64,000 nucleotides of DNA from Sedimentisphaerales bacterium (GTDB lineage Bacteria; Planctomycetota; Phycisphaerae; Sedimentisphaerales; SM23-30), in contig JANQJS010000016.1 of assembly GCA_028281535.1 (NCBI GenBank), positions 1-64,000 on the forward strand. Reading direction: 5' to 3'. This document shows positions 9,501 through 16,777 of this stretch, piece by piece (the first letter of the stretch is position 1; each line of letters begins with the position of its first letter). The position numbers and the translations under genes are program-made. The notes beneath the pieces were generated by a model. That model saw nothing but the letters and a program-made list of their open reading frames with translations, had not been told where the DNA came from and ran no database searches.

Positions 9501-12500
9501 ACCTACATTTTGGGAGCCAGATGAATCACGCAAGGTAACGGTATAGCAATATTGAACACCAGGATTTAAACCTGTATCTTGCCAGGAAGTTGATACGATC
9601 CAACCACTCGTTGCAACTCCGCCATCTCTGGAGAAGAAATATTCAACAGGCAGTGACACATCACTACCAGCTGTGGCAACCATATCAATGGTATTTTCGC
9701 CTGTGGCAAACGGAGGCGTTGAAAATGTTGCAGGATTCGGAGTTGGAGGATCAAGATCCGGTGAACCACCACCAATTAATGATGCGATTACCTGGCTAGC
9801 AGGTGTTGTGCTTGATCCATCAGTTAGAGTTGCTGTATAGTTCGGTACTTGTCCGTTACCAGCATGCACAAACCGAATCACGCCGCCATCGATATCAGAT
9901 TGAGCAAACGTTGTAATCGCAACACCAGGATTATCACGATGTTCAAAGAATCCATTTTGTATTCCACTCATTGTATAGGTCAACCCAGCTGGTTGTGTAT
10001 TATTATCCGTTGAGTTTAAATTCATACGGAAAATAATAACAGTGCCACCATCAGCAATTTCCAGGAAGTTTCTGGTAATCTCTGGATTCGGACCACCTGG
10101 AGGGAATGGCTCTGGGTTTTCACCTTCGTTGGTCATATCCAACATAACAGGTAAGTTGATTGCCGGGACAGGTGGCGTCCCAACTACACCGCCAGAAACT
10201 CTGGGATCAGAACTTGCTCCAGCTGGAATGAGTGAGCCACCGTAAGCCTGACTACGTCCGTTCCACATTTGCTGATTGCTTGCACCCACATAAAATGTAT
10301 CAAATTGATTTCTTGGTATAATCAAAAGTTCTTGATCAGGAAGCGATGGCACAGGAACAAAACTTGAGGCCTGTTCATTCCAATATAATCCTTGTCCATC
10401 TAGAGTAATATGATCCGGAAGTACAAAGTAATATGGCTGAAAACCATCATGCTCTATGTTTGATTGGAAGCGAATATTTTGTCGTTGCCCTTGCTGACCG
10501 GCAACAGCTGTCCCTGCTAAACTACCAAACGTTAAATTACTCATAGCCAATGCACGTGGACTTTGTCGTGGTTCTTTCAAATTGATATCCCAACGATTTT
10601 TTAACAATAAATTATCAACGACATAATGATCATGAACACAAGGTGCGAAGCCAAGTTCATACCCCTCGATAATATTATTCATCACGTAACCAAATCCGGT
10701 GGTGACGACATTTGCCATATCCAAACCAACTCCAGTATCAGCCGTTCCACCACTTTCCTGAAAGGGAGCACCGATACCCACCAAATGGCTATTAACCACA
10801 CTAAAACGACCGCAATAATTTAACAATAAACCATCTCGGCAGTTCCAAACCGTTAAATCATCAATCGTTGGCTGTAGGGTATCAATGAATGCCTGGGGCG
10901 GCTTGGCATGAAACGTACTGCCGCCAACACCTAGATAGGTTTGGTTGTGAACATATCGAGCACGAAAACCAATCGGCGCACCATAAGACTCATTGCCTCT
11001 GGTTTCAGCCATCGGAGCCCACCAGGTTGGAATGGTTGTCATGTTGGTAATCAAATGTCCGTTTTCGACATTTTCAACCGGTACACGCCGACGACCTGCA
11101 GGTGTAGCATCCTGTTCCACAAGTCCATCAGTCCAGTAAATAAAACCATGGCCAGATGCACCCGCTGAAACATTATCAATATTTGCCACCAAGAGACTGG
11201 TAAACCAAAAGCCATCACCATCCGTACCAAAATCTTGAAAATCGGTAAACAAATCAGGATCAATCGCTCCATTGGTATCGTCAAATGAAAAAGTAGGATT
11301 AACCGTACGAATAGCAATATTCCCCACCAGCGACCCCACTTCATCACCGGCCTCAACGTAAAATCCTGTTCCTTGAGCACCATAGGAAACGTTGTTTATA
11401 AAATGTGCATAAGAAGAATGATGCGCATATCCCCAACCTGGTGCATTAAAAATGACACAACCTTCAATAAATGCAGGTGTACTTGATAGATCAGTACCGC
11501 CACGATGTAAGTGACATGGGTATCGTCCGCGAATATTGGTTCTTGCACCTTGAAGAAAATTAAACGCGGATACTGCAACACCAGCATTACCGGGATCTCC
11601 TTCTATAGGATCGAAATCCCAGTCATCGATTCGAACCTTTTTATCACTTCGTCCCATTTCATGAAATCGAACATACTTGACATTCACATCAAGTGTATGC
11701 ATAAACATCATATGCCCACGATGCAGAAATGTCGTACTTTCGGATGAAAAGATAATGTTTCGAGTCATATTAGCCACATACACATTCAATGGAACTTCCG
11801 CTGGCGGAGCCTGATGATTTAGATTTAATGCTGAATTAAGTGTAATGGTGGAACCATTAATTGCTGTGATCATTCGGATCTCATCACTTTGAGGGTTTCC
11901 AGCAATAGTACCTGTAATACAAATTTCATCACCAATCTGCCAACCGAAAGGAACTTCCGTTAGTTGGATTGAGGATTGACCTGACAGTGCAGGAGCGGCT
12001 AAAATTGCACGGTGAGTTTTTGCAGCACCATGCATAATTGTTTGCCCCATTAGGACGGCACCACGTCCAAGCTGCGCTTGATCGCAAGAAGGATTAACTG
12101 GCCCATCATTAATAAAAAGAATATTTGCTGTCACATTAGACGCAATCGGAGTCGCCGCTGTTCCAATTTTTAAAACACCACTCGGAGAACTTATCATTGT
12201 ATCAACGTTCAACGCAGTAGGAACTCCGGTGGCAAATTCAAGTATCCCGTCGATACGAATGGTTTCGAGACGTGAAGCAATCTGTCCATCCACCGTAACG
12301 GTTATACCAGCAGGAATATGCACACGAGCACCATTTCCAGGTACAGAACCTCCCCACGTTGAAGCTAAACTCCAGTTTCCTCCTGAAGCTGTGTGCGTCA
12401 CAATGTTGAGTGGGACTAACTCCAACGGCCCCGCACTAATCGATGATGTACACTGACTATATGCCTTGTTAAACATCAGGCACAATATCAGCATAGCAAT

Positions 12501-12524
12501 ACAACATATGAATTTATTCTTCAT
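6588..12524 (-). CDS. Giant secreted G8 / beta-helix / Fn3 / H-lectin-like / discoidin-like protein
   Basis: I place the start at ATG 12524 (MKNKFICC), which has a TGGAGT Shine-Dalgarno and is followed at once by a signal peptide ending KAYSQ; an upstream in-frame ATG at 12581 lacks both. The product is 1978 residues. Order: G8-like domain (NWSLASTWGGSVPG, VHIPAGITV), a long right-handed beta-helix with C-H-rich turns (PCHLHRGGTDL, GWGYAHHSSYAHF), a cadherin-like stretch, several Fn3 modules, an H-type-lectin-like region, more Fn3 modules, and a C-terminal discoidin-like domain (WISYDLG, RYVVITVHSN). G8/beta-helix pairs occur in proteins acting on hyaluronan-like polysaccharides, so adhesion to or breakdown of a glycan is plausible. 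It is the target gene of cassette 2 and ends at the terminator at 6524-6560. Confidence 0.85.
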   Translation of the reverse strand: MKNKFICCIAMLILCLMFNKAYSQCTSSISAGPLELVPLNIVTHTASGGNWSLASTWGGSVPGNGARVHIPAGITVTVDGQIASRLETIRIDGILEFATGVPTALNVDTMISSPSGVLKIGTAATPIASNVTANILFINDGPVNPSCDQAQLGRGAVLMGQTIMHGAAKTHRAILAAPALSGQSSIQLTEVPFGWQIGDEICITGTIAGNPQSDEIRMITAINGSTITLNSALNLNHQAPPAEVPLNVYVANMTRNIIFSSESTTFLHRGHMMFMHTLDVNVKYVRFHEMGRSDKKVRIDDWDFDPIEGDPGNAGVAVSAFNFLQGARTNIRGRYPCHLHRGGTDLSSTPAFIEGCVIFNAPGWGYAHHSSYAHFINNVSYGAQGTGFYVEAGDEVGSLVGNIAIRTVNPTFSFDDTNGAIDPDLFTDFQDFGTDGDGFWFTSLLVANIDNVSAGASGHGFIYWTDGLVEQDATPAGRRRVPVENVENGHLITNMTTIPTWWAPMAETRGNESYGAPIGFRARYVHNQTYLGVGGSTFHAKPPQAFIDTLQPTIDDLTVWNCRDGLLLNYCGRFSVVNSHLVGIGAPFQESGGTADTGVGLDMANVVTTGFGYVMNNIIEGYELGFAPCVHDHYVVDNLLLKNRWDINLKEPRQSPRALAMSNLTFGSLAGTAVAGQQGQRQNIRFQSNIEHDGFQPYYFVLPDHITLDGQGLYWNEQASSFVPVPSLPDQELLIIPRNQFDTFYVGASNQQMWNGRSQAYGGSLIPAGASSDPRVSGGVVGTPPVPAINLPVMLDMTNEGENPEPFPPGGPNPEITRNFLEIADGGTVIIFRMNLNSTDNNTQPAGLTYTMSGIQNGFFEHRDNPGVAITTFAQSDIDGGVIRFVHAGNGQVPNYTATLTDGSSTTPASQVIASLIGGGSPDLDPPTPNPATFSTPPFATGENTIDMVATAGSDVSLPVEYFFSRDGGVATSGWIVSTSWQDTGLNPGVQYCYTVTLRDSSGSQNVGGTSLLACATTDAPDTTPPSVPTGLASPSQTSTTIDLTWNASTDNVGVTGYDISVDSGSPIDVGNVTSYTLTGLTANTSYSIVVRAKDAAGNNSAYSSAINVSTDLPNQIAPTPNPMTFASVPTATSSTSITMTATTAIDDEGSAVEYRFRELSGMAGGASSGWQPSVNYTNSGLSPLTMYSYDVTARDALGNETVPSSSSSATTPDTPSSNILLETGVVSGVGSSWITVNLGSSYTSMVVVATPNYTNTSAPAHVRIQNASGSSFQLRVDGSATTPATQDVYYMVVEEGTYTVATDGVKMEAVKYNSTLTDNNNSWTGQARSYANSYTTPVVLGQVMTYNDAGHVTFWARGNTRQTPPNATLFTGKTVNEDPDNAHANETIGYIVIESGTGNIDGVNYSAGVGGDTIRGVTNSPPFSYSVSGLSGAASIGIATLTAMDGGNGGWALFYGANPISNSSINLAIDEDQLGDTERAHTTEQVAYIVFEDAATPPDTTPPTPNPATFASAPAAISSSAISMTATTASDPSGPVEYYFANTSPGGSGGDDSGWQTSASYTDTGLTASTNYCYTVQFRDSAGSQNTGTASTASCATTQDPPADTTPPTPNPATFASAPAAAGSFAISMTATTGSDPSGPVEYFFTQTPPVAGGSDSVWQTSPSYTDTLLTPNTSYCYTVTMRDAAGTPNMGNPSMSACATTDALPDTTPPSVPTGLASPAQTQTTIDLTWNASTDNVGVTGYDIRVDGGSPIGVGAVTSHTLTGLSAGTSYAIDIRAKDAAGNNSAYSSPAINVQTDASSGCGTGQPYTNFVGAGNAQDVVATASSNDGAANATQTINGSGLSGNTHDDGWGSTWTSDGDNGNPNAPNPNPARGNTNWISYDLGHLYKLGQMQVWNGSEIAARGLNLVSVDYSTDGTNWTTIVNNVNWPQAPSTNNGFNGPDFGGVCARYVVITVHSNHDDPFANQLAEVKFNLVP
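7130..9770 (-). repeat. Array of near-identical Fn3-like modules inside the giant G8 protein
   Basis: Two types of roughly 270-300-base module recur. Type 1, with TWNASTDNVGVTGYDI, occurs at about 7130-7400 and 9180-9450. Type 2, beginning PTPNPATFASAP, occurs at about 7420-7710, 7720-8030, 8870-9160 and 9470-9760. Stretches of 40 or more bases are almost identical between copies, which indicates recent duplication or gene conversion. The array is prone to length change. Confidence 0.8.
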
Positions 12525-12680
12525 ACTCCACAAACCATCCTTTCTTGATAATTTTAGGTTTCTCCACATTCTATAAATCAATACACAATCTTAATGAGGC
12601 AGCTTGTTTTCTAGGGCGGATATGTTATAATGACATGCGAATTGGGCATGCGCGCAAAACGGGTGTGCTTACTTCACCTT

Positions 12681-12716
12681 GGGCCAGCTCCTTCCGCCAA
12701 GTTGGTAAGCTGGCTC
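12681..12716 (-). promoter_or_regulatory. Stem-loop element 2, with conserved loop motif, between FecR-LamG and the giant G8 gene
   Basis: Bases 681-689 of this kilobase (GGGCCAGCT) pair with 708-716 (AGCTGGCTC), with one G-U, around an 18-base loop. On the plus strand the loop carries TCCGCCAAG from loop position 4, matching TCTGCCAAG at the same position in stem-loop 1 although the stems differ completely. It begins 92 bases after the FecR-LamG stop and 157 bases before the giant gene. The minus strand has no U-tract after the stem, so it is not a normal intrinsic terminator. Confidence 0.5.
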
Positions 12717-12807
12717 ATTTTACGAATTAATGTTTATATCGTTTTATAGTTTAATACGATTTACGGTTTTCTAACTTTAAGAACCTCTTCTCAGAAGCTT
12801 CATATTT

Positions 12808-14493
12808 CTACCACAAGGATTGTGAATACAGCTGTTGGATTTGATCTCCTTTCAATTCACACTGATAAATACTAAACTCATCTATACTTCCGTTAAAACC
12901 TGGGAATTGCTTGCCTGACTTTAACTCGAGTGATTGAATATTTGTCATATTCATTGCATACCCAAACGTTAAATAAGATGCAGGATGTTCTTTGATTTGA
13001 TACCCCGCAGGAATCAATGCCTGATCAATATATTGACCATTCAAGTAGAAAACGGCCTTTTCTTTAGTAAAAACGATTACAACGTGCATCCATTGGCCAG
13101 GAACATAATCTTTCGCACGAAAAATTTTATGTTTGGTACGATGACCTTCTTGTTTATTTTCCATGCAAAATAAATATTTTAAATAGGTATGATTATTTTT
13201 ATCTCTCTCAATATAAAGCACCTGGTCCGCTTCGAAATTATCAATATGATGCATATAAATACATTGATTTATTTTACTATTACATTTAATCCACATGGAC
13301 AATGTAAATTCTTCATTATCAATTTCCTGCTCTTGCAGGTTCACATTTAAATGGTTATCTCCTTTAAACATCATCGCTTGATTATCTGGCAAATGTTTTA
13401 ATGCAGGTCCCTGAGGGTCAAAATTAAAATCTCCAACAGCTTTGACTTTATGTTCAGCTTTCATTTTTTGCATATCATTAAAGGACAAACGCCAATGTGG
13501 CTCCTTACAAAAATTAGCCTCCATAGGTTTCACCACAACTTCTTCTGACAAATGACGAATATAATCTGTTTGAGAAATGACATCATGTATTTGATGATCA
13601 CCAGCTACAACATGTTTGCTTTCACCAGCTGGAACAATCTGAGTCGAAGATTTGTCTTGCAATTCAACCTTAACTTCTCCTTCAAAAACGGACATCTCAC
13701 TAGATGCGTCATCAACCACCAGGCCAAACTCTGTTCCATAATCAACAAAATTGGCAAACGGTGTATTTACGGTAAACCCCCGCGCTGCATCTGGCACATA
13801 TGCCACAAGCTTACCTTTTTTCAGATAGGCCCCATTAGCCGACTCCAAGGTAATCTCGGCTGGCCCTTCGAGTATGATCTTAGCCCCATCATTAAACTCA
13901 ATTTCAGCCAAACCGCTATTCAATTGATATGGTTGATTATATAGTCTTTTGCCTGGTGAGGTTTCCCACTGAGCATTTACTGTCTTCCGAAGCAAAGCAA
14001 TCTGGCTGGGAAATTGCGGTTGCAGGAACAACCAGAGACAAATTCCCAAAATAATTGATGCCGCCAAGACTTTGATCATCGGCAATTTTAGTCGTATATT
14101 GGATTCGAGACGATCTGAATTCACAGAAGAATTATTATCAATAGGTTCAGTTTTCTGGTTACCAAGGAACTCATTGAGCTTCTCTTTTGCTTGTTTTTCT
14201 ATTTTTTCTGATTGTAATTTATTGATTTGCGCCTGATTCAGATGGGATAAAATTTGATCCGCTTCAACAATTTCCCTTAAGAGATTGCCTGTTTGTTGAT
14301 TATCATGAACATTCTGAAATTGATCAGGGTCACTCAACAATGAAGACATGGTCATAAACTCAACGTAGATATCGCGTGCGTCTGGATCATTTTCCAGTTG
14401 CTGCTGAAGCTTGGGGATATCCTGAACATCCAGTTGATTATCCAGGACAAATTGAAGTTGTTCAATGAACACATCACGTTGCTTTTCATTCAT
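12808..14493 (-). CDS. FecR-LamG membrane sensor/anti-sigma-type protein (cassette 2)
   Basis: The start is set at ATG 14493 (MNEKQRDV) because it overlaps the sigma stop as ATGA and follows GGAGG by about 8 bases; the longer frame to 14532 lacks this. The product is 561 residues. Residues 1-135 are cytoplasmic and helical, 139-157 form a membrane helix (IKVLAASIILGICLWLF), a FecR domain follows at about 170-310 (GAKIILEGPAEITLESANGAYL), and a LamG-like domain fills about 340-560. The same architecture as the protein at 578-2308, with low similarity outside FecR and the membrane helix, points to an old duplication or parallel recruitment. It presumably controls the sigma factor encoded just upstream. 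Confidence 0.87.
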   Translation of the reverse strand: MNEKQRDVFIEQLQFVLDNQLDVQDIPKLQQQLENDPDARDIYVEFMTMSSLLSDPDQFQNVHDNQQTGNLLREIVEADQILSHLNQAQINKLQSEKIEKQAKEKLNEFLGNQKTEPIDNNSSVNSDRLESNIRLKLPMIKVLAASIILGICLWLFLQPQFPSQIALLRKTVNAQWETSPGKRLYNQPYQLNSGLAEIEFNDGAKIILEGPAEITLESANGAYLKKGKLVAYVPDAARGFTVNTPFANFVDYGTEFGLVVDDASSEMSVFEGEVKVELQDKSSTQIVPAGESKHVVAGDHQIHDVISQTDYIRHLSEEVVVKPMEANFCKEPHWRLSFNDMQKMKAEHKVKAVGDFNFDPQGPALKHLPDNQAMMFKGDNHLNVNLQEQEIDNEEFTLSMWIKCNSKINQCIYMHHIDNFEADQVLYIERDKNNHTYLKYLFCMENKQEGHRTKHKIFRAKDYVPGQWMHVVIVFTKEKAVFYLNGQYIDQALIPAGYQIKEHPASYLTFGYAMNMTNIQSLELKSGKQFPGFNGSIDEFSIYQCELKGDQIQQLYSQSLW

Positions 14494-15041
14494 GACGCAT
14501 CCTCCATAGAAATGATTTTCCCCTGAATACATTTCATGAGGTTTTTATGAATTCGTGTCATAGAACGATAAAGACTATGCACTGATCGCCCAAAATGTTT
14601 AGCTGTATTTTTAATTGTTTGGCCATGATTATAACGAAAATAGATGAATTCACGATCTTGTTCATCAAGTTTATTCACACAACTTTGCAGCGCTTGTTTG
14701 CGTATCTCTAATTGATCATTCACTTGCAAAGTTCGATTGGCGATATCTTCCATAGCATGTTTACTTAATCCGGAAAACAATAATTCTTTTTTCTTTGTGT
14801 AATAATTCAAAATAATATTATGAGAGATACGAATGGCCCAGGCACCAAAATGCTTAATCGGTTGAGCCTCTCGATATTTTTGCCACATGACCTGAGCTGC
14901 TTGTTGATGAATATCATCAGCGTCAGAAAGGTTGGACACCATCGTTAAGATATATGCACGAATTCTTGTCTGATGATTCATTAAATCAGTGATAAACTGA
15001 TTGATGTGCTCATCTTGAGATTTTGTATTTGATTCAGTCAT
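14490..15041 (-). CDS. ECF-like sigma-70 factor (cassette 2)
   Basis: The start is taken at ATG 15041 (MTESNT), preceded by AGGTGG; the frame extends five codons to 15056. The 183-residue product has region 2 (IRAYILTMV, SDADDIHQQAAQVMWQKY, FGAWAIRISHNIIL) and region 4 (LDEQDREFIYFRY, GQTIKNTAKHFGRSVHSLYRSMTRIH). It is a divergent paralogue of the sigma factor at 2312-2845, with the same ending style RSVHxLYxxxxRIH. The stop overlaps the FecR-LamG start by four bases, so the two are translationally coupled. Confidence 0.85.
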   Translation of the reverse strand: MTESNTKSQDEHINQFITDLMNHQTRIRAYILTMVSNLSDADDIHQQAAQVMWQKYREAQPIKHFGAWAIRISHNIILNYYTKKKELLFSGLSKHAMEDIANRTLQVNDQLEIRKQALQSCVNKLDEQDREFIYFRYNHGQTIKNTAKHFGRSVHSLYRSMTRIHKNLMKCIQGKIISMEDAS

Positions 15042-15215
15042 CACCCACCTAAACATCAGGGATTGTCTTCTTTATTCCTTACAAATAAGTTATTGTACAT
15101 TATCGGCATATAATACATATGCCTTCTAAATACTTAGTTTGGGAGAAAGAAGAAATTAGCGGATTAATTTCAAACAACAAGAAAGAACAACTATAACTTC
15201 TTTTATTCATATGGC

Positions 15216-15388
15216 TTATACAAGACGTAAGTTTGCTTTTTCTTGATCATTTACAAGCGATACTTTTTTATTAATCCCTTGATGAGGTCGATGGTGGTTA
15301 TAAAAACACTTGTAAACATCCAAAATGTTTTGCAATCGTGGCAAGCCAATCACCATTAAGTGATTCAGGCTAATCATACCCACAACAT
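15216..15388 (-). pseudogene. 3' fragment of IS3-like transposase
   Basis: The minus strand reads HLMVIGLPRLQNIL, then YKCFYNHHRPHQGI, and stops at 15216. It is the C-terminal end of the integrase core, close to the same part of the decayed element at 22213-23314 (MIIGMPLLQNIL). The body of the transposase is absent. On the minus strand it is preceded by the RHS-tip boundary at 15405-15497 and, before that, by a piece of the IS left end. Confidence 0.72.
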
Positions 15389-15404
15389 TAACTTCTGTAA
15401 TATT

Positions 15405-15497
15405 GAATAACCCACTTGGATCGATACCGTTAACCGGGTTTCCGTGAGCAAGAACACCGATTAGAGAAAATTGCTATAAGAGATGTTTTTTGAAGTA
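15405..15497 (-). repeat. Orphan RHS-tip boundary repeat, copy B
   Basis: Same junction as copy A on the minus strand: TACTTCAAAAAACATCTCTT, then the frame for AHGNPVNGIDPSGLF, after which only a few tip residues remain before the IS fragment. In the RHS frame there is an in-frame stop inside the junction block, so no translation through it is expected. Confidence 0.75.
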
Positions 15498-15519
15498 AAT
15501 TGTATATTAGCATTCTGAA

Positions 15520-15600
15520 TCGAAGAAATTGACAATTCAATAGTTCAACTATAATTCTACTATCATTTCAGGCTTGTATGAGTTTTTGAACACGACGATA
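15520..15600 (-). mobile_element. Remnant of IS3-like left end
   Basis: This stretch matches the untranslated leader of the decayed IS at 23315-23405, sharing the ACTATCATTTC and TATGAGTTTTTG blocks, and also 48258-48335. Together with 15216-15388 it brackets an RHS tip between the two ends of the same IS family in consistent orientation. Confidence 0.6.
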
Positions 15601-15660
15601 GACATTATAGGGAAAAATAAAGATGAAATGTCTAGACTCACAACATATCCTACTGTCCGG

Positions 15661-16368
15661 CTAATCCGTTAACCGAAATCTCACTGGAATTTCAAGCCTC
15701 TTTTCTATCGGCTTGCCAAATAATTGCGCTGGTTCAAATAACCACTGTTTTACCGCGGTCAAGGCTGCTTTATCTAAAATAACATGTCCCGAGCTTTCAA
15801 CAACATTCAACGATACAACACGCCCCTCCCGACCAACTAACACACTCAATAAAACTCTACCTTCCCAATTTCTACGACGGGCTATTCTTGGATAAGCAGG
15901 CGGTTTATTAAAATGAGTCAACGGGATGGCATCAATATTAGCGCCCTGTTCAGTATTAATTTGAACCTCCTCTTCAATAGGTTCGGGTTCTTCCTTAACA
16001 ATCTCCTCCGACTCTTCGATAATTTCTTCAACAACCTCCTCTTCAATAGGTTCGGGTTCTTCTTTAACAATCTTCTCCGGCTCTTCGATAATTTCTTCAA
16101 CAACCTCCTCAATTGGCTCTAACTCTTTCTTTTCAAAAATCACATCAGGTTCCTCAATTTCCAAAACTTCTGGTATCTCTAGAATAGGTTCCGGCAAAGA
16201 AACTTCCTTTATCTTTTTAGTTGATGGAGTACTCACCAAAGAAACCTTCAGCACCGAAGGTGAAACAATGACTTCATAGTGAGGCTTAGCAACGGGCCAT
16301 ACGGCAAATATAGCTATTCCGTGAAACAATGTTGTTGCTATAAATCCTGTTATTAAATTACGATTCAT
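15661..16368 (-). CDS. tonB: TonB energy-transducing protein (TonB system 1)
   Basis: The start is taken at ATG 16368 (MNRNLITG), since the frame upstream lies in exbD. The 235-residue product has an N-terminal membrane anchor (residues 5-25), a long acidic and proline-containing linker dominated by EEPEPIEEEV units, and a TonB C-terminal domain (PAYPRIARRRNWEGRVLLSVLVG, VESSGHVILDKAALTAVKQWLF, IPVRFRL). With ExbB and ExbD it couples proton motive force to the outer-membrane receptor encoded in the same operon. It is the last gene of the operon and overlaps exbD by 11 bases. TonB linkers are more often Pro-Lys-rich; this one is strongly acidic. Confidence 0.9.
   Translation of the reverse strand: MNRNLITGFIATTLFHGIAIFAVWPVAKPHYEVIVSPSVLKVSLVSTPSTKKIKEVSLPEPILEIPEVLEIEEPDVIFEKKELEPIEEVVEEIIEEPEKIVKEEPEPIEEEVVEEIIEESEEIVKEEPEPIEEEVQINTEQGANIDAIPLTHFNKPPAYPRIARRRNWEGRVLLSVLVGREGRVVSLNVVESSGHVILDKAALTAVKQWLFEPAQLFGKPIEKRLEIPVRFRLTD
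15964..16110 (-). repeat. 69-bp tandem repeat in the tonB linker
   Basis: The unit begins at 15964, 16033 and 16102, giving two nearly identical 69-base copies plus the start of a third. Each encodes 23 residues of the acidic linker built on EEPEPIEEEV. The in-frame period allows length change of the periplasm-spanning linker without frameshift. Confidence 0.85.
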
Positions 16369-16777
16369 TATTAGTATTGGTATTGGTTTCAATAAGAACT
16401 TTTTCTATGCCTAACTCTCTTGCTATATTTAAAACAAAAACAATCTCTCCATGGGGCGTCTGCTGATCTCCAAAAATATAAAGCTGAAAAGCTTCCCGGT
16501 CTTTTTCAAAAAGCGTTCTCAAGCTGGCTTTAAGGACGCTCTTTTCTATTGGTTTCTTATCCAAATAATATTGTTCCTGCTTATCCACACTCACGGCATA
16601 GTGCGTTGACTTGCTCACTTCTGATGTTGATGCCTGCGGTAAATCCAAAGGAATGCCTTTATGGACAGACATGGATAAAAAAGCATAGATAAAATAAACT
16701 AAAATTAAAAAGAAAGAGTCAATAAGCGGCATCATTTCAATCCGGCTCCGGCGAAGCTGTTCAACTTTGAGCTTCAT
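16358..16777 (-). CDS. exbD: ExbD proton-channel subunit (TonB system 1)
   Basis: ATG 16777 (MKLKVEQLRRSRIE) overlaps the exbB stop as ATGA; the reading frame to 16840 lies inside exbB and is not used. The 139-residue product has the ExbD pattern: cytoplasmic R-rich start, MMPLIDSFFLILVYFIYAF membrane helix with the essential Asp, and a periplasmic domain ending at IEKVLIETN. It forms the motor with ExbB and TonB. Confidence 0.92.
   Translation of the reverse strand: MKLKVEQLRRSRIEMMPLIDSFFLILVYFIYAFLSMSVHKGIPLDLPQASTSEVSKSTHYAVSVDKQEQYYLDKKPIEKSVLKASLRTLFEKDREAFQLYIFGDQQTPHGEIVFVLNIARELGIEKVLIETNTNTNNES

Noticed and set aside
7130-9770. Regularly repeated blocks that might be taken for a CRISPR or satellite array
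   Set aside because: They are 270-300-base Fn3-coding modules in frame within one protein; there are no short uniform repeats with unique spacers.
12681-12716. Stem-loop 2 as an intrinsic terminator of the FecR-LamG gene
   Set aside because: The minus strand after the stem reads CCCAAGGTGAAG with no U-tract; the only T-rich side is on the plus strand, where there is no gene to terminate.
15913-16122. Open frames on both strands over the tonB linker
   Set aside because: They are produced by the 69-bp repeat, which stays open in several frames; the TonB frame has the domains on both sides.
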